Under the pieces are notes generated by a model that ran no database searches, was not told the origin of the DNA, and worked only from the letters and a program-made list of their open reading frames with translations. Shown one piece after another: positions 17,973-27,229 of a DNA stretch of 64,000 nucleotides. This DNA is from Cellulosimicrobium arenosum (lineage in GTDB: Bacteria; Actinomycetota; Actinomycetes; Actinomycetales; Cellulomonadaceae), in NCBI RefSeq assembly GCF_014837295.1, contig NZ_JACYHB010000012.1:1-64000 (forward strand), given 5' to 3'. A program made the translations under genes and the position numbers. Position 1 is the first letter of the stretch; every line of letters starts with the position of its first letter.

Positions 17973-18772
17973 GCGTCCTCCTGAGCGTGCGCGGGGTGAG
18001 CGTGACGATCGAGGCCGCGACGCTCGTCGACGACGTCGACCTCGACGTGCGCGCCGGCGAGGTGCTCGCCCTCGTCGGGCCGAACGGTGCCGGCAAGTCG
18101 ACGCTGCTGGGCGTGCTGGCGGGGGACCGCGTGCCGTCGTCGGGCAGCGTCACGTGGGGCGGCGTGGAGCTCGCGGCGACGGGTGTCGCCGAGCTCGCAC
18201 GTCGACGGGCGGTGCTGCTCCAGGAGACGCGCGTGTCCTTCCCGTTCCGGGTGGTCGACGTCGTGCGCATGGGACGCGCCCCGTGGCGCGGGACGGCGCG
18301 CGAGGACGACGACGACGCCGTCGTCGCGCGCGCGCTCGTGACCGCCGACGTGCTGGACCTCGCCGCGCGGCGCGTGCCGACCCTGTCGGGCGGGGAGAAG
18401 GCACGGACGGCGTTCGCGCGCGTCCTCGCGCAGGAGCCGGTGCTGCTCCTGCTCGACGAGCCGACGGCAGCGCTCGACGTCAGGCACCAGGAGCACCTGC
18501 TCGCCCAGGCACGCGAGCGGGCTCGGGCGGGGGACGCCGTCGTCGTCGTGCTCCACGACCTGTCCCTCGCCGCCGCGTACGCCGATCGCGTCGCGATCCT
18601 CGACGGCGGTCGGATCGCCGGGGTCGGCGCGCCCGCCGACGTGCTCGACCCCGAGGTCCTGGGGCGCGTCTACCGCCATCCGGTCGACGTCCTGCCCCAC
18701 CCGCTCACGGGCGAGCTGCTCGTCCTTCCGCGCCGTCAGCCCCGCCGCCCCGTCCTGGAGGATGTCCGATGA
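17969..18772 (+). CDS. hmuV: haem ABC transporter ATP-binding protein
   Basis: 267-aa ATPase energising HmuTU. Walker A GPNGAGKST near residue 37, Q-loop at LLQETR, signature LSGGEKAR, Walker B LLLLDEPTAALD and switch His in VVLHDLSLAAAY are all present, as expected for haemin importers of the HmuV class. The start overlaps hmuU (ATGA) and the stop overlaps the following surface-protein gene (ATGA). Confidence 0.93.
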   Translation: MSVLLSVRGVSVTIEAATLVDDVDLDVRAGEVLALVGPNGAGKSTLLGVLAGDRVPSSGSVTWGGVELAATGVAELARRRAVLLQETRVSFPFRVVDVVRMGRAPWRGTAREDDDDAVVARALVTADVLDLAARRVPTLSGGEKARTAFARVLAQEPVLLLLDEPTAALDVRHQEHLLAQARERARAGDAVVVVLHDLSLAAAYADRVAILDGGRIAGVGAPADVLDPEVLGRVYRHPVDVLPHPLTGELLVLPRRQPRRPVLEDVR

Positions 18773-20052
18773 ACCGCGCCGTGCGCCCTGCGACGCCGCC
18801 CGCACCGCCTGCCCGGGCCGTGCTCGCCGGCCTGCTCGTCGTGCTGCTGGCCGCGCTCGCGGGCATCGGCTGGGCAGCTCCTGCTGCGTACGCCGCAGCC
18901 CGCGTGAGCGTCGCGAACGACTCCGGCCGCGCCGAGGCGAGCACGACCTCGAGCACGACGCTGCGGGTCACGGGCAGCGGCTTCCAGTCGGTGCAGGGCG
19001 GTTTCGGCGGGATCTACGTGTTCTTCGGCTGGGTCGCGGACCCGGGCGGCTCGTGGGCGCCCAGCCAGGGCGGCACCGTCGGGGCCGACTACCGCTACGT
19101 GCCGGACTCGGAGTCCGCGGACAACCACGGGTATCAGCGCTTCGTCGCGTTCCCGGGCTCGGACACCGAGTCGTCGGCCAACGGCGGCGTGGTCGCGGCG
19201 GACGGCACCTGGTCGACGTCGATCGTGGTCCCGGGTCCGACGTTCGACGCCCAGGACCGCGGCGGCGCCGTGACCACGGTCGACTGCCGCGAGGTGCAGT
19301 GCGGGGTCATCACCGTCGGCGCGCACGGCGTGCGCAACGCGACGAACGAGTCCTTCACGCCGGTGTCGTTCGTCGACGCCGGGTCGGGTGCCGTCGAGCA
19401 GGCACCGGACGCGGGCGACCCGCCCGACGAGACGCCGGCCGCGGCCTCCTCCGGCGCGCGCGAGCCGGCCGGGACCGACGAGGCGGACCGTCCCGAGACG
19501 GCGACCGTCGGGATCGACCGGGCGACCGCTGTCGCCGGGCACGCCCTGAGCTTCGCCGGCCAGGGCTTCGAACCCGGGGAGCAGGTCGTCGCGCTGGTGG
19601 ACGACGGTGTGCTCGCCGTCGGGCCGCTCAACGCCGGTACCCATGGCGAGGTCGCCGGCATCATCGAGCTTCCCGACGACCTGCGCGTCGGCACGCACGT
19701 GCTGCGCCTGACGGGTGCGTCCTCCGGGAGCGCGCCCGAGGTGGAGCTCACGGTCCGCCGCGACCCCGCGGCGGTGAGCGCGTCCGAGGCGGCGCCGGCC
19801 GCCGCTCCCGGCGCGGACGACGGGTACTCGCCGGCCGAGATCGCCGTCCTCGTCGCCGGTCTGGTGCTGCTCCTCGTCGTCGTGTCGTCGTTCGTCACCG
19901 CACGACGCCGACGTCGCGACGCACGCTCGGACGGGACGCCCACGCAGTCGCCGCCCGCACCGGACGGCGCAGCCACGCAGTCGCTCCCGCCGGTCGCGCC
20001 GGACGTGCCGCGCCACCTCGTGGGCGCGCACGAGGACGGGGTGCTCCGATGA
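18769..20052 (+). CDS. membrane-anchored surface protein with two Ig-like domains, haem cluster
   Basis: 427-aa predicted exported protein. The signal peptide is about 1-43 (VLAGLLVVLLAALAGIGWAAPAAYA). An Ig/neocarzinostatin-like domain (about 44-205) contains GSGFQSVQGGFGGIYVFFGWV and a Cys pair in DCREVQCGVITVGAHG. A Ser/Pro/Asp-rich linker follows, then a second Ig-like domain (about 245-335) and a C-terminal transmembrane helix (about 354-375) with an Arg-rich stop-transfer and cytoplasmic tail. The motif GxYVxFGxxxD.W.PS recurs in the HtaA-type protein encoded at 21554. Its role in haem uptake is inferred from coupling to hmuV and the next gene (ATGA at both ends). Confidence 0.8.
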   Translation: MNRAVRPATPPAPPARAVLAGLLVVLLAALAGIGWAAPAAYAAARVSVANDSGRAEASTTSSTTLRVTGSGFQSVQGGFGGIYVFFGWVADPGGSWAPSQGGTVGADYRYVPDSESADNHGYQRFVAFPGSDTESSANGGVVAADGTWSTSIVVPGPTFDAQDRGGAVTTVDCREVQCGVITVGAHGVRNATNESFTPVSFVDAGSGAVEQAPDAGDPPDETPAAASSGAREPAGTDEADRPETATVGIDRATAVAGHALSFAGQGFEPGEQVVALVDDGVLAVGPLNAGTHGEVAGIIELPDDLRVGTHVLRLTGASSGSAPEVELTVRRDPAAVSASEAAPAAAPGADDGYSPAEIAVLVAGLVLLLVVVSSFVTARRRRRDARSDGTPTQSPPAPDGAATQSLPPVAPDVPRHLVGAHEDGVLR

Positions 20053-21407
20053 ACCGGCAGCTCGCCACCTGCCTCGCCGCGTGCGTCCTGGCGTGCCTGA
20101 CGCTGACGGCGGGACTCGGCGGCGTCGCCGTCGCGGCGGACGACGGCCTGGGCGGGCCCGGGGCGGGAACGTCCTCCATCCCGGTGACCGTGACGGTACC
20201 GGGCGCGGGGACGGGCGTCGACGCGCCCGGCGAGCTCGCCGTGCGGGACGCCGAGCTGCGCTGGACGCTCAACCACGAGTCCGGCGCCGCCGCCTACTTC
20301 GGCGGCTGCAACTTCCTCATGGCGGGCGTGCCCGGGACCGACGGCGACACGGGGGGCTCCGACGTCTGGGAGGCGGCGGACGGCTACTACCGCGCGAAGG
20401 AGGGGAACGTGCGGGTCGAGCGTCCGCGCGCGGACGGGTCGTCCGCCCTCGCGACGTTCGGGACGCGGTGCCGGGCCGCGGACGGCCGGACCGTGTCGAT
20501 CGGCAACAACCTGTCGACCGGAACGGAGGTCGTGCTCGACGCGGGCACGGGCACGGTCGACCCCGCGGCGGGGACGGCGGAGATCCGCTGGAAGGGGACC
20601 TTCACCGTCGTGTTCTACGGCGGGATGACGTACTGGTGGGCGAGCGACCCCGTCCTGCGCGTCGCACCGGGCGGCACCGGGACGCTCACCGCCACCGCCG
20701 GCGGCTTCGGCGCCTCGCGCGACGACGCGTCCCAGTGGGTGGCGCTGCGCGAGAAGGTGGTCACGCTCGCCACGCTGCCCCGCGTCTCCCTCGACGGGGA
20801 CAAGGGCTTCGAGTCCGTGCCCACGTATCGGGGCGTCGCGGTCGGAGTTCCGGCGGGCGGTGTCCCGCAGGTCCCGCGCACCGCGAGCAACGCGGCGCAC
20901 TGGGGCTCGTTCCCGCAGGACTTCGTCGACTTCCAGCAGTCGACCGGGCAGGCGGCCTACTGGTACTCGTCGGGCGGTGCGCGCGACAGCGCGAAGGTCG
21001 CCGCGCCGCTCGCCGTGAGCTTCGACGCGGCGGACCCGGTCGTGCGCGATCCGGACCTGGTGCCCGACGCCGGACCGCCCGGTCCGACGGCGACAGCGGT
21101 CCGGCCACCGGCCTCCCTCACGCCCGGGACCGCGAACGGCACCGCGGCGCCCACCGCGGCTCCCGGCAGGGTGCACGACGCACCGGGGGCGGCGAGATCG
21201 CCGCTCGACACGACCGAGCCGCCGTTCTACCCGGCGGTCGCGGCGTCGACGGTCGGGGGCGGGCAGGGCCTGGTGCCCACCGGCGCGACGGTCCCGTCCG
21301 GACCCGTCCAGCGGCTCGCGATCTGGGGCACGGGGCTGCTGCTCGCCGCCGCGGGCGCGGTCCACGGCTTCCGGAAGGGATGGCTCGTGCTGCCCTTCCG
21401 CACCTAG
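20049..21407 (+). CDS. membrane-anchored HtaA-like surface protein
   Basis: 452-aa predicted exported protein: signal peptide (about 1-29), then a large Trp/Tyr-rich domain (about 65-345) with landmarks LRWTLNHESGAAAYFGGCNFL, WKGTFTVVFYGGMTYWWA and YWYSSGG, a Pro/Ala/Thr-rich wall linker (about 345-420) and a C-terminal transmembrane segment (LAIWGTGLLLAAAGAVHGF) with a short basic tail. The start LRWTLN and the abundance of aromatic residues recall HtaA haem-binding domains, but I cannot confirm membership by eye. Gene position in the hmuTUV operon suggests a wall or membrane haem relay. Confidence 0.75.
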   Translation: MNRQLATCLAACVLACLTLTAGLGGVAVAADDGLGGPGAGTSSIPVTVTVPGAGTGVDAPGELAVRDAELRWTLNHESGAAAYFGGCNFLMAGVPGTDGDTGGSDVWEAADGYYRAKEGNVRVERPRADGSSALATFGTRCRAADGRTVSIGNNLSTGTEVVLDAGTGTVDPAAGTAEIRWKGTFTVVFYGGMTYWWASDPVLRVAPGGTGTLTATAGGFGASRDDASQWVALREKVVTLATLPRVSLDGDKGFESVPTYRGVAVGVPAGGVPQVPRTASNAAHWGSFPQDFVDFQQSTGQAAYWYSSGGARDSAKVAAPLAVSFDAADPVVRDPDLVPDAGPPGPTATAVRPPASLTPGTANGTAAPTAAPGRVHDAPGAARSPLDTTEPPFYPAVAASTVGGGQGLVPTGATVPSGPVQRLAIWGTGLLLAAAGAVHGFRKGWLVLPFRT

Positions 21408-21553
21408 ACCACCGAGCCTGCCGCCGGGTCGAGTTCCCGCCCGGATCCCGACGGCAGGTCGGTCGCGCCGGCACGTCCGGCACACCGCACGCACCGCGTG
21501 CGGCACCCCGTTCCACGGAGCAGACGCCGGGTCGACCGGCACGAGAGGACATC

Positions 21554-23239
21554 ATGCACATGCACGGACATCGGACGCGAGCCTCGCGCCGCCTGGTCGC
21601 GGGGGTCGGCGTCGCCGCCCTCGGCCTGGCAGCGACGCTCGTCGCGACCGCGCCCGCGGCGACCGCCGCCCAGGACGTCGCCGCCGCCGACGGCGTCGAG
21701 GACGGTGCGCTGGGCTGGGGCTTCAAGCAGAGCTTCCGCTCCTACGTCGGCAACCAGACCGCGGCGCTGCCGCCGATCGGTGCTGTCCCGACCGGCCAGC
21801 GGATCACGCTCGTCGCGCCCGCGGAGTTCGACCTCGACGGCACGCCGGCGAGCGCGACCAACACCTCGACCCCGAACGAGACCCTGCCGTACCTGCTGCC
21901 GGTCTCCGGGGGGACCGTCGAGTCGGCGGACGAGCTGAGCATCCGGTCCGACGGCGGGTTCGAGTACCACTTCCCGTCCCACTACTTCGAGATCAGCATC
22001 GAGAACGTCGGTCTCGAGGTCTCCGGCGGCACCACGTCCGTGGTCGCCGACGTCGAGGCGGTCGTCACCGGCTCGTTCGGCAGCTGGGAGGAGGGCACGT
22101 ACGGCGGCGAGGGCGTGACGATCGCGACGACGTCGTCCGCCGACGTCGAGCTGGGCGAGGACTCGGTCACGGTCAGCGCGACGGGCCTCACCCTCACCGA
22201 GGCGGGCTCGCAGGCGCTGCCGCTCTACGCGGCGGGCGACCCGCTCGACGACCTGACGCTCACCGCAGCGCTGGAGAGCGCCCCGGTCGAGGTCGGCGAC
22301 CCGACGATCACCGTCTCGAAGACCCAGGGCCTCGCCGTGGGCGAGACCGTCACGGTCACCGGGTCCGGCTTCGACCCGGCGGCGAACGTCAACTCCGCGG
22401 GCCGCCCGCCGGTGGCCTCCGGGCAGCCCACGGGCGTCTACGTCGTGTTCGGCCGGTTCGCCGACGACTGGCGCCCGTCCGAGGGTGCCGCGTCGTCGGC
22501 CCGCAAGGTCATCGCCCAGAGGTGGGCGCTCCCGGAGCCCTCCTTCACCCAGGTCGGCACGGACTATCCGCAGCAGCGGGCGGCGCTCGTGCCGCTGGCC
22601 GCGGACGGGTCGTTCACGGCCGAGCTGACGGTCGCCGAGAACGACGAGGTCGCCGGCGGCTACGGCGTCTACACCTATGCCGCGGGCGGCGCGGCCGCGA
22701 ACGCCGCGCAGGAGCTCGCGGTGCCCGTGTCCTTCGCGGGCGACGGCGACGTCCCCATCGACGTCACGGTCCCCGAGGACGAGGTCGACCCCGAGCCGGA
22801 GCCCGACGGCGCGTTCACGTGGACCGTCGGCGGCGGTGCCGGCGCGGTCAGCCTCGGCACGGCGACCGCGACCGACGACGCGTTCGTCGCGTCCGGCGCG
22901 CTCCGGCCCGTGACGGTCGAGGACACGCGCACGGGCAGCCCCGCGTGGAGCATCAACGGGTCCGTCACGGACTTCGTCGCGGGCGACCGGTCCTTCTCCG
23001 GCAGCCTGCTCGGCTGGGAGCCGGCGCTGACGGGGGAGAACACCGTCGACGCCGTCGCCGGTCTCGCGGTCGTCCCGGGTGTCTCCGGCGGGTTGTCGGC
23101 CTCGGCCACGCTCGCGTCCGCACCGGCCGGGCACGCCAAGGGGAGCGCGACCGTCGACGCCGGGCTCGCGCTGGAGCTCCCGCTCGACACCCCGGCCGGC
23201 GACTACACGGGTGTGCTCACGCTCACCGCGATCGGCTGA
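21554..23239 (+). CDS. htaA: HtaA-domain haem-binding protein with C-terminal WxL-like domain
   Basis: 561-aa secreted protein. Signal peptide about 1-38 after MHMHGHRTR. The HtaA domain (about 50-230) opens with the family hallmark LGWGFKQSFRSYV and contains FEYHFPSHYFEISIENV; its Tyr/His residues are the likely haem ligands. An Ig-like domain with GVYVVFGRFADDWRPS (about 250-405) resembles that of the protein encoded at 18769. After an acidic Pro/Glu linker, residues 418-561 resemble a WxL wall-binding domain (AWSINGSVTDFV, GWEP, LDTPAGDYTGVLTLTAIG), though the final motif is LTL rather than WTL. There is no membrane helix. SD GAGAGGA lies 6 bp before the ATG. A 146-bp gap with small hairpins separates it from the coupled genes upstream. 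Confidence 0.85.
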   Translation: MHMHGHRTRASRRLVAGVGVAALGLAATLVATAPAATAAQDVAAADGVEDGALGWGFKQSFRSYVGNQTAALPPIGAVPTGQRITLVAPAEFDLDGTPASATNTSTPNETLPYLLPVSGGTVESADELSIRSDGGFEYHFPSHYFEISIENVGLEVSGGTTSVVADVEAVVTGSFGSWEEGTYGGEGVTIATTSSADVELGEDSVTVSATGLTLTEAGSQALPLYAAGDPLDDLTLTAALESAPVEVGDPTITVSKTQGLAVGETVTVTGSGFDPAANVNSAGRPPVASGQPTGVYVVFGRFADDWRPSEGAASSARKVIAQRWALPEPSFTQVGTDYPQQRAALVPLAADGSFTAELTVAENDEVAGGYGVYTYAAGGAAANAAQELAVPVSFAGDGDVPIDVTVPEDEVDPEPEPDGAFTWTVGGGAGAVSLGTATATDDAFVASGALRPVTVEDTRTGSPAWSINGSVTDFVAGDRSFSGSLLGWEPALTGENTVDAVAGLAVVPGVSGGLSASATLASAPAGHAKGSATVDAGLALELPLDTPAGDYTGVLTLTAIG

Positions 23240-23250
23240 CAGGACGCATC

Positions 23251-24570
23251 GTGCCCGACTCCACCTCCCGCGCCCGCTCGGTGGCACCGGTTCGTCCGGG
23301 ATCTCCCGGACGTGCCGGCGTCCGCCGGGCGGGCGCGGCGGTCCTCGCCCTCGTGTCCACCCTCGCCGTGGGCCTCGTGCTCCCCGCCGTAGCGGCGTCC
23401 GCGTCCGCCGCAGCGCCCGTGCCCGCCCGCGTCGCGGCCGCCGACGTCGGGGACGTGGGCGACGTCACCTGGGGGATGCTGCCCGCCACGGACGACGACG
23501 ACCCGGACCGCGCCAACTTCGCCTACGCCGTCGAGCCCGGGCAGAGCGTGCAGGACGCGGTGGTGGTCACCAACGACTCCACGGTCCCGCTGCACCTGGG
23601 GGTCTACGGCACGGACGCGTTCACGACCACGAGCGGGAACCTCGACCTGCTGCCGGCGGGGGACGAGCCGGTCGATCTCGGCTCGTGGCTCACGCTCGAC
23701 GTCGCCGGGCTCGACCTCGAGCCCGGCCAGTCCGTCGAGGTGCCGTTCACGCTCCAGGTGCCCGACGACGCGTCACCCGGCGACCACTCCGGCGGCGTCG
23801 TCACCTCACTGGTCCAGGCGCAGGAGGGCAGCACGCTCACCTACGACCGCAGGCTCGCGCTGCGCGTGCACGCCCGGGTCGCCGGTGCGCTCGCGCCCGC
23901 GCTCGAGGTGAGCGACGTCGAGCTCGTGCACCACGGCTCCGTCGACCCGCTCGCGACGTCGACGGCCACGCTGCGCTACACGGTGACGAACACCGGCAAC
24001 GCGCGTGTCGTCGCGCTCGAGCGGGGCGAGGTGACCGGCCCGGCGGGCTGGGCGCGCCGCGGGACCGGGCCCACCGCGCTGCCGGAGCTGCTGCCGGGGT
24101 CGAGCCTCGAGCGCGAGGTCACCGTCGCGGGTGTGCGCCCGCTGGGACGCGCCACGGCCGAGGTCGTGGTCGACGCCACCGCGGTCGGGGTCGGTGGCGG
24201 TGCGCTCGCGAGCGCGAGCGGGACGGCCGGGACCTGGGCGGTCCCGTGGGCGCTGCTCGCGGTCGTCCTGCTGGTCGTCGTGGTCGCGGTCCTCGCTCCC
24301 GGCAGGTCCGCCGCGGCGCTCGCTGCGCTCTCGGCACGTCGTGCACGGTCCCGTGCGCGAGCGGGCGCGACGTCCGGGGGAGCCGCGCGCGCCGAGGGCG
24401 TGCACCGCTCCGACGGACCTGAGGTGTCCGCCGACCCGACGTCCGGGTCCGGTCCGCAGGGACCGGTCGCCGACGACCTCGCCGCCGCGCTCGAGCGGGC
24501 ACGCGCGAAAGGGCGCGCCCAGGCGCTCGCGGAGCTCGGGGAGGGTCCGGCCGGTCCAGGGGCGCGGTGA
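23251..24570 (+). CDS. membrane-anchored WxL-protein-binding-type (DUF916-like) surface protein
   Basis: 439-aa predicted exported protein. The signal peptide is about 1-52. The N-terminal domain (about 65-200; WGMLPATDDDDPDRANFAYAVEPGQSVQDAVVVTNDSTVPLHLGVYG...) resembles the DUF916 / WxL-interacting peptidoglycan-binding domain of Firmicutes. A second Ig-like domain follows (about 205-325), then a transmembrane helix (about 328-351) and a basic, Ala-rich cytoplasmic tail. In Firmicutes this architecture accompanies WxL proteins, and the preceding gene encodes a WxL-like C-terminus 11 bp away. I infer that it anchors HtaA at the membrane-wall interface. Confidence 0.75.
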   Translation: MPDSTSRARSVAPVRPGSPGRAGVRRAGAAVLALVSTLAVGLVLPAVAASASAAAPVPARVAAADVGDVGDVTWGMLPATDDDDPDRANFAYAVEPGQSVQDAVVVTNDSTVPLHLGVYGTDAFTTTSGNLDLLPAGDEPVDLGSWLTLDVAGLDLEPGQSVEVPFTLQVPDDASPGDHSGGVVTSLVQAQEGSTLTYDRRLALRVHARVAGALAPALEVSDVELVHHGSVDPLATSTATLRYTVTNTGNARVVALERGEVTGPAGWARRGTGPTALPELLPGSSLEREVTVAGVRPLGRATAEVVVDATAVGVGGGALASASGTAGTWAVPWALLAVVLLVVVVAVLAPGRSAAALAALSARRARSRARAGATSGGAARAEGVHRSDGPEVSADPTSGSGPQGPVADDLAAALERARAKGRAQALAELGEGPAGPGAR

Positions 24571-24620
24571 CCACGCGTGACGGCACGTGACCACACGTGA
24601 CCACACGTGACCACACCGTG
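24571..24620 (+). repeat. 10-bp tandem repeat upstream of hom
   Basis: Five consecutive decamers read ccacgcgtga, cggcacgtga, ccacacgtga, ccacacgtga, ccacaccgtg. The unit carries the hexamer CACGTG in three copies at 10-bp (one helical turn) spacing. It starts directly at the stop codon of the surface-protein gene and ends about 30 bp before a -10-like TATCCT (24652-24657). Confidence 0.8.
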
Positions 24621-24766
24621 GGCGCGGGTCGGGGTGGGCGGGCACGGACAGTATCCTTGCCGTGCGATCCGTCGAACCGCTGGTCGGTGCCCTGCGTCTG
24701 CACGTCCGGGCAGCGCGCCCGAGGGCTGTCGACGCCGACGCCACCGCCATCGAGGAAAGGTCGACC

Positions 24767-26110
24767 GTGCCCGCCACCCCTGCCGCACCACGTCCGCTGC
24801 GCGTCGCGCTGCTCGGCTGCGGGGTGGTCGGGACGCAGGTCGCCCGCCTGCTCACGCACGACGCCGCGGACCTCGCCTCCCGGGCCGGCGCGCCGCTCGA
24901 GCTGGTCGGGATCGCGGTGCGGGACGTGACGGCGCCGCGCGACGCGGTGATCGACCGCGCGCTGCTCACCGACGACGCCGAGTCCCTCGTCGACGACGCC
25001 GACATCGTCGTCGAGGTCATGGGCGGCATCGAGCCCGCGCGCGCGCTGCTGCTGCGTGCGATCGCCGCCGGCGCGGCCGTCGTGACGGCGAACAAGGCGC
25101 TGCTCGCCGAGGACGGCCCGACGCTCTACCGCGCCGCCGACAGCGCCGGGGTGGACATCTACTTCGAGGCCGCCGTCGCCGGCGCCATCCCGATCGTGCG
25201 CCCCGTGCGCGAGTCGCTCGCGGGCGACGACGTGCGCCGGGTCCTCGGGATCCTCAACGGCACGACCAACTACGTCCTCGACCAGATGGCGACGACGGGT
25301 GCGAGCCTCGAGGACGCGCTCGCCGAGGCGCAGGCGCTCGGCTTCGCCGAGGCGGATCCGACGGCCGACGTCGAGGGCTACGACGCCGCGGCGAAGGCGG
25401 CGATCCTCGCGAGCCTCGCGTTCCACACGCGCGTGTCGATCGCCGACGTCGCGCGCGAGGGGATCCGCTCCGTCACCGCGGAGGACGTGGCCTGGGCCGC
25501 GCGCACGGGCTACGTCATCAAGCTCCTCGCGATCGCCGACCTGCGCGAGGACGGACCCGGCCGGGCGCCGTCGGGCGTCTCCGTGCGGGTCCACCCGGCG
25601 CTCGTGCCCCTGGCGCACCCGCTGGCGAACGTGCGCGGGTCCTTCAACGCCGTGTTCGTCGAGGCCGCCGCCGCGGGCGAGCTCATGTTCTACGGTCGCG
25701 GCGCGGGGGGCGCGCCGACCGCGTCCGCGGTCCTGGGCGACGTCGTCTCCGCCGCCCGGCACCGTGTGCTCGGGGGCAAGGGACCTCAGGAGTCCACGTA
25801 CGCCGCGCTGCCGATCCTCCCCACCGGGGCGGCGATCACGCGCTACCAGGTCCGGGTCGACGTCGAGGACCGGCACGGTGTGCTGGCGCAGGTCACGCAG
25901 GTCCTCGCCGAGCACGGTGTCTCGATCGAGGCCGTGCGCCAGCCCACCCGCCAGGAGGACGAGGTCGACGACGCCGAGGACGGCGTCGCGCACCTCGTCC
26001 TGACCACCCACGCGGCACCCGAGGCCTCGCTGGCCGCGATGGTCGACGCCGTCGCGGCGCTCGAACCCGTCCGAACCGTCACGTCCGTCCTGCGAGTCGA
26101 GGGAGCCTGA
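24767..26110 (+). CDS. hom: homoserine dehydrogenase
   Basis: 447-aa enzyme reducing aspartate semialdehyde to homoserine, the branch point to threonine and methionine. NAD(P)-binding Rossmann motif LLGCGVVGTQV near residue 20, homoserine-binding core FEAAVAGAIPIVRPVRES and ILNGTTNYVL, catalytic Lys region (AAKAAILASLAFH), and a C-terminal ACT domain (about 350-430; VDVEDRHGVLAQVTQVLAEHGVSIEAV) for threonine feedback. The GTG at 24767 is preceded by GAGGAAAGG 6 bp upstream, which decides the start against upstream in-frame codons. First gene of hom-thrC-thrB. Confidence 0.96.
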   Translation: MPATPAAPRPLRVALLGCGVVGTQVARLLTHDAADLASRAGAPLELVGIAVRDVTAPRDAVIDRALLTDDAESLVDDADIVVEVMGGIEPARALLLRAIAAGAAVVTANKALLAEDGPTLYRAADSAGVDIYFEAAVAGAIPIVRPVRESLAGDDVRRVLGILNGTTNYVLDQMATTGASLEDALAEAQALGFAEADPTADVEGYDAAAKAAILASLAFHTRVSIADVAREGIRSVTAEDVAWAARTGYVIKLLAIADLREDGPGRAPSGVSVRVHPALVPLAHPLANVRGSFNAVFVEAAAAGELMFYGRGAGGAPTASAVLGDVVSAARHRVLGGKGPQESTYAALPILPTGAAITRYQVRVDVEDRHGVLAQVTQVLAEHGVSIEAVRQPTRQEDEVDDAEDGVAHLVLTTHAAPEASLAAMVDAVAALEPVRTVTSVLRVEGA

Positions 26111-26113
26111 TCC

Positions 26114-27229
26114 ATGGCCGTCCAGAGGGCCCACCAGTGGAGGGGCGTGATCGGCGAGTACGCCGACCGGCTGCCCGCGCACGTGTCCGAACGCGTCGTG
26201 ACGCTCGGGGAGGGTGGGACCCCGCTCGTCGAGGCCCCCGCCCTCTCGGAGCGGACGGGGGCGCAGGTCTTCGTGAAGGTCGAGGGCATGAACCCGACGA
26301 GTTCCTTCAAGGACCGCGGGATGACGACGGCGATGTCCGCCGCCGCGGGTCGGGGCGCGCGGGCGGTCGTGTGCGCGTCGACGGGCAACACGTCCGCGTC
26401 GGCCGCGGCGTACGCGACGCGTGCCGGGATGCTGTGCGCCGTGCTCGTGCCGGACGGCAAGATCGCGATGGGCAAGCTCAGCCAGGCGATCGCCCACGGC
26501 GCACGGCTGCTCCAGGTGGACGGCAACTTCGACGACTGCCTCGTCGCGGCCCGCAAGCTGGCCGACACCCACCCGATCGAGCTCGTGAACTCCGTGAACC
26601 CGGACCGCATCGAGGGCCAGAAGACAGGCGCCTTCGAGATCGTCGACGCGCTCGGCGACGCGCCCGACATCCACGCCCTGCCCGTCGGCAACGCCGGGAA
26701 CATCACCGCGTACTGGCGCGGTTTCCGTGAGTACGCGGGCCAGGGGGCACCGGGTCACCCGGGCGAGGGTCTCGATCCGGTGGCGACGGGGACCCCGCAG
26801 ATGTGGGGGTTCCAGGCCGCCGGCTCCGCTCCGATCGTCGCCGGGCACCCGATCACCGAGCCCGAGACGATCGCGACCGCGATCCGCATCGGCAACCCCG
26901 CGTCGTGGCAGCAGGCGCTCGACGCACGGGACGAGTCCGGGGGGACGATCGAGGCGGTGACGGACGAGCAGATCCTCGCCGCGCACCGGATCCTGTCGAG
27001 CGAGGTCGGGGTGTTCGTCGAACCGGCGTCCGCCGCCGGCGTCGCCGGGGTCCTCGCCCGCGCCGAGCGCGGGCTCGTGCCCGCGGGCGCGCGGATCACG
27101 ATCACGGTGACCGGCCACGGGCTCAAGGACCCGCAGTGGGCGCTGCGCACACCCGACGGGTCCGACGTGGAGCCGGTGCGGGTCGGCGCGGACGTCGTCT
27201 CGATCGCCGACGCGCTCGGGCTGGGCTGA
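26114..27229 (+). CDS. thrC: threonine synthase
   Basis: 371-aa PLP enzyme turning O-phosphohomoserine into threonine. The PLP lysine is K66 in [11 protein letters not shown]. Other family features are [15 protein letters not shown], the glycine-rich phosphate loop [15 protein letters not shown] and [10 protein letters not shown]. This short bacterial form lacks an N-terminal SAM-binding extension. It starts 3 bp after hom, and its stop overlaps the thrB start (TGATG). Confidence 0.96.
   Translation: MAVQRAHQWRGVIGEYADRLPAHVSERVVTLGEGGTPLVEAPALSERTGAQVFVKVEGMNPTSSFKDRGMTTAMSAAAGRGARAVVCASTGNTSASAAAYATRAGMLCAVLVPDGKIAMGKLSQAIAHGARLLQVDGNFDDCLVAARKLADTHPIELVNSVNPDRIEGQKTGAFEIVDALGDAPDIHALPVGNAGNITAYWRGFREYAGQGAPGHPGEGLDPVATGTPQMWGFQAAGSAPIVAGHPITEPETIATAIRIGNPASWQQALDARDESGGTIEAVTDEQILAAHRILSSEVGVFVEPASAAGVAGVLARAERGLVPAGARITITVTGHGLKDPQWALRTPDGSDVEPVRVGADVVSIADALGLG

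Noticed and set aside
24643-24664. CACGG...CCGTG inverted repeat around a -10-like TATCCT before hom
   Set aside because: Five-base arms are too short to call an operator in DNA of this composition.
24571-24766. Threonine-type attenuator with leader peptide before hom
   Set aside because: No short ORF rich in Thr/Ile codons and no terminator/antiterminator pair could be found.
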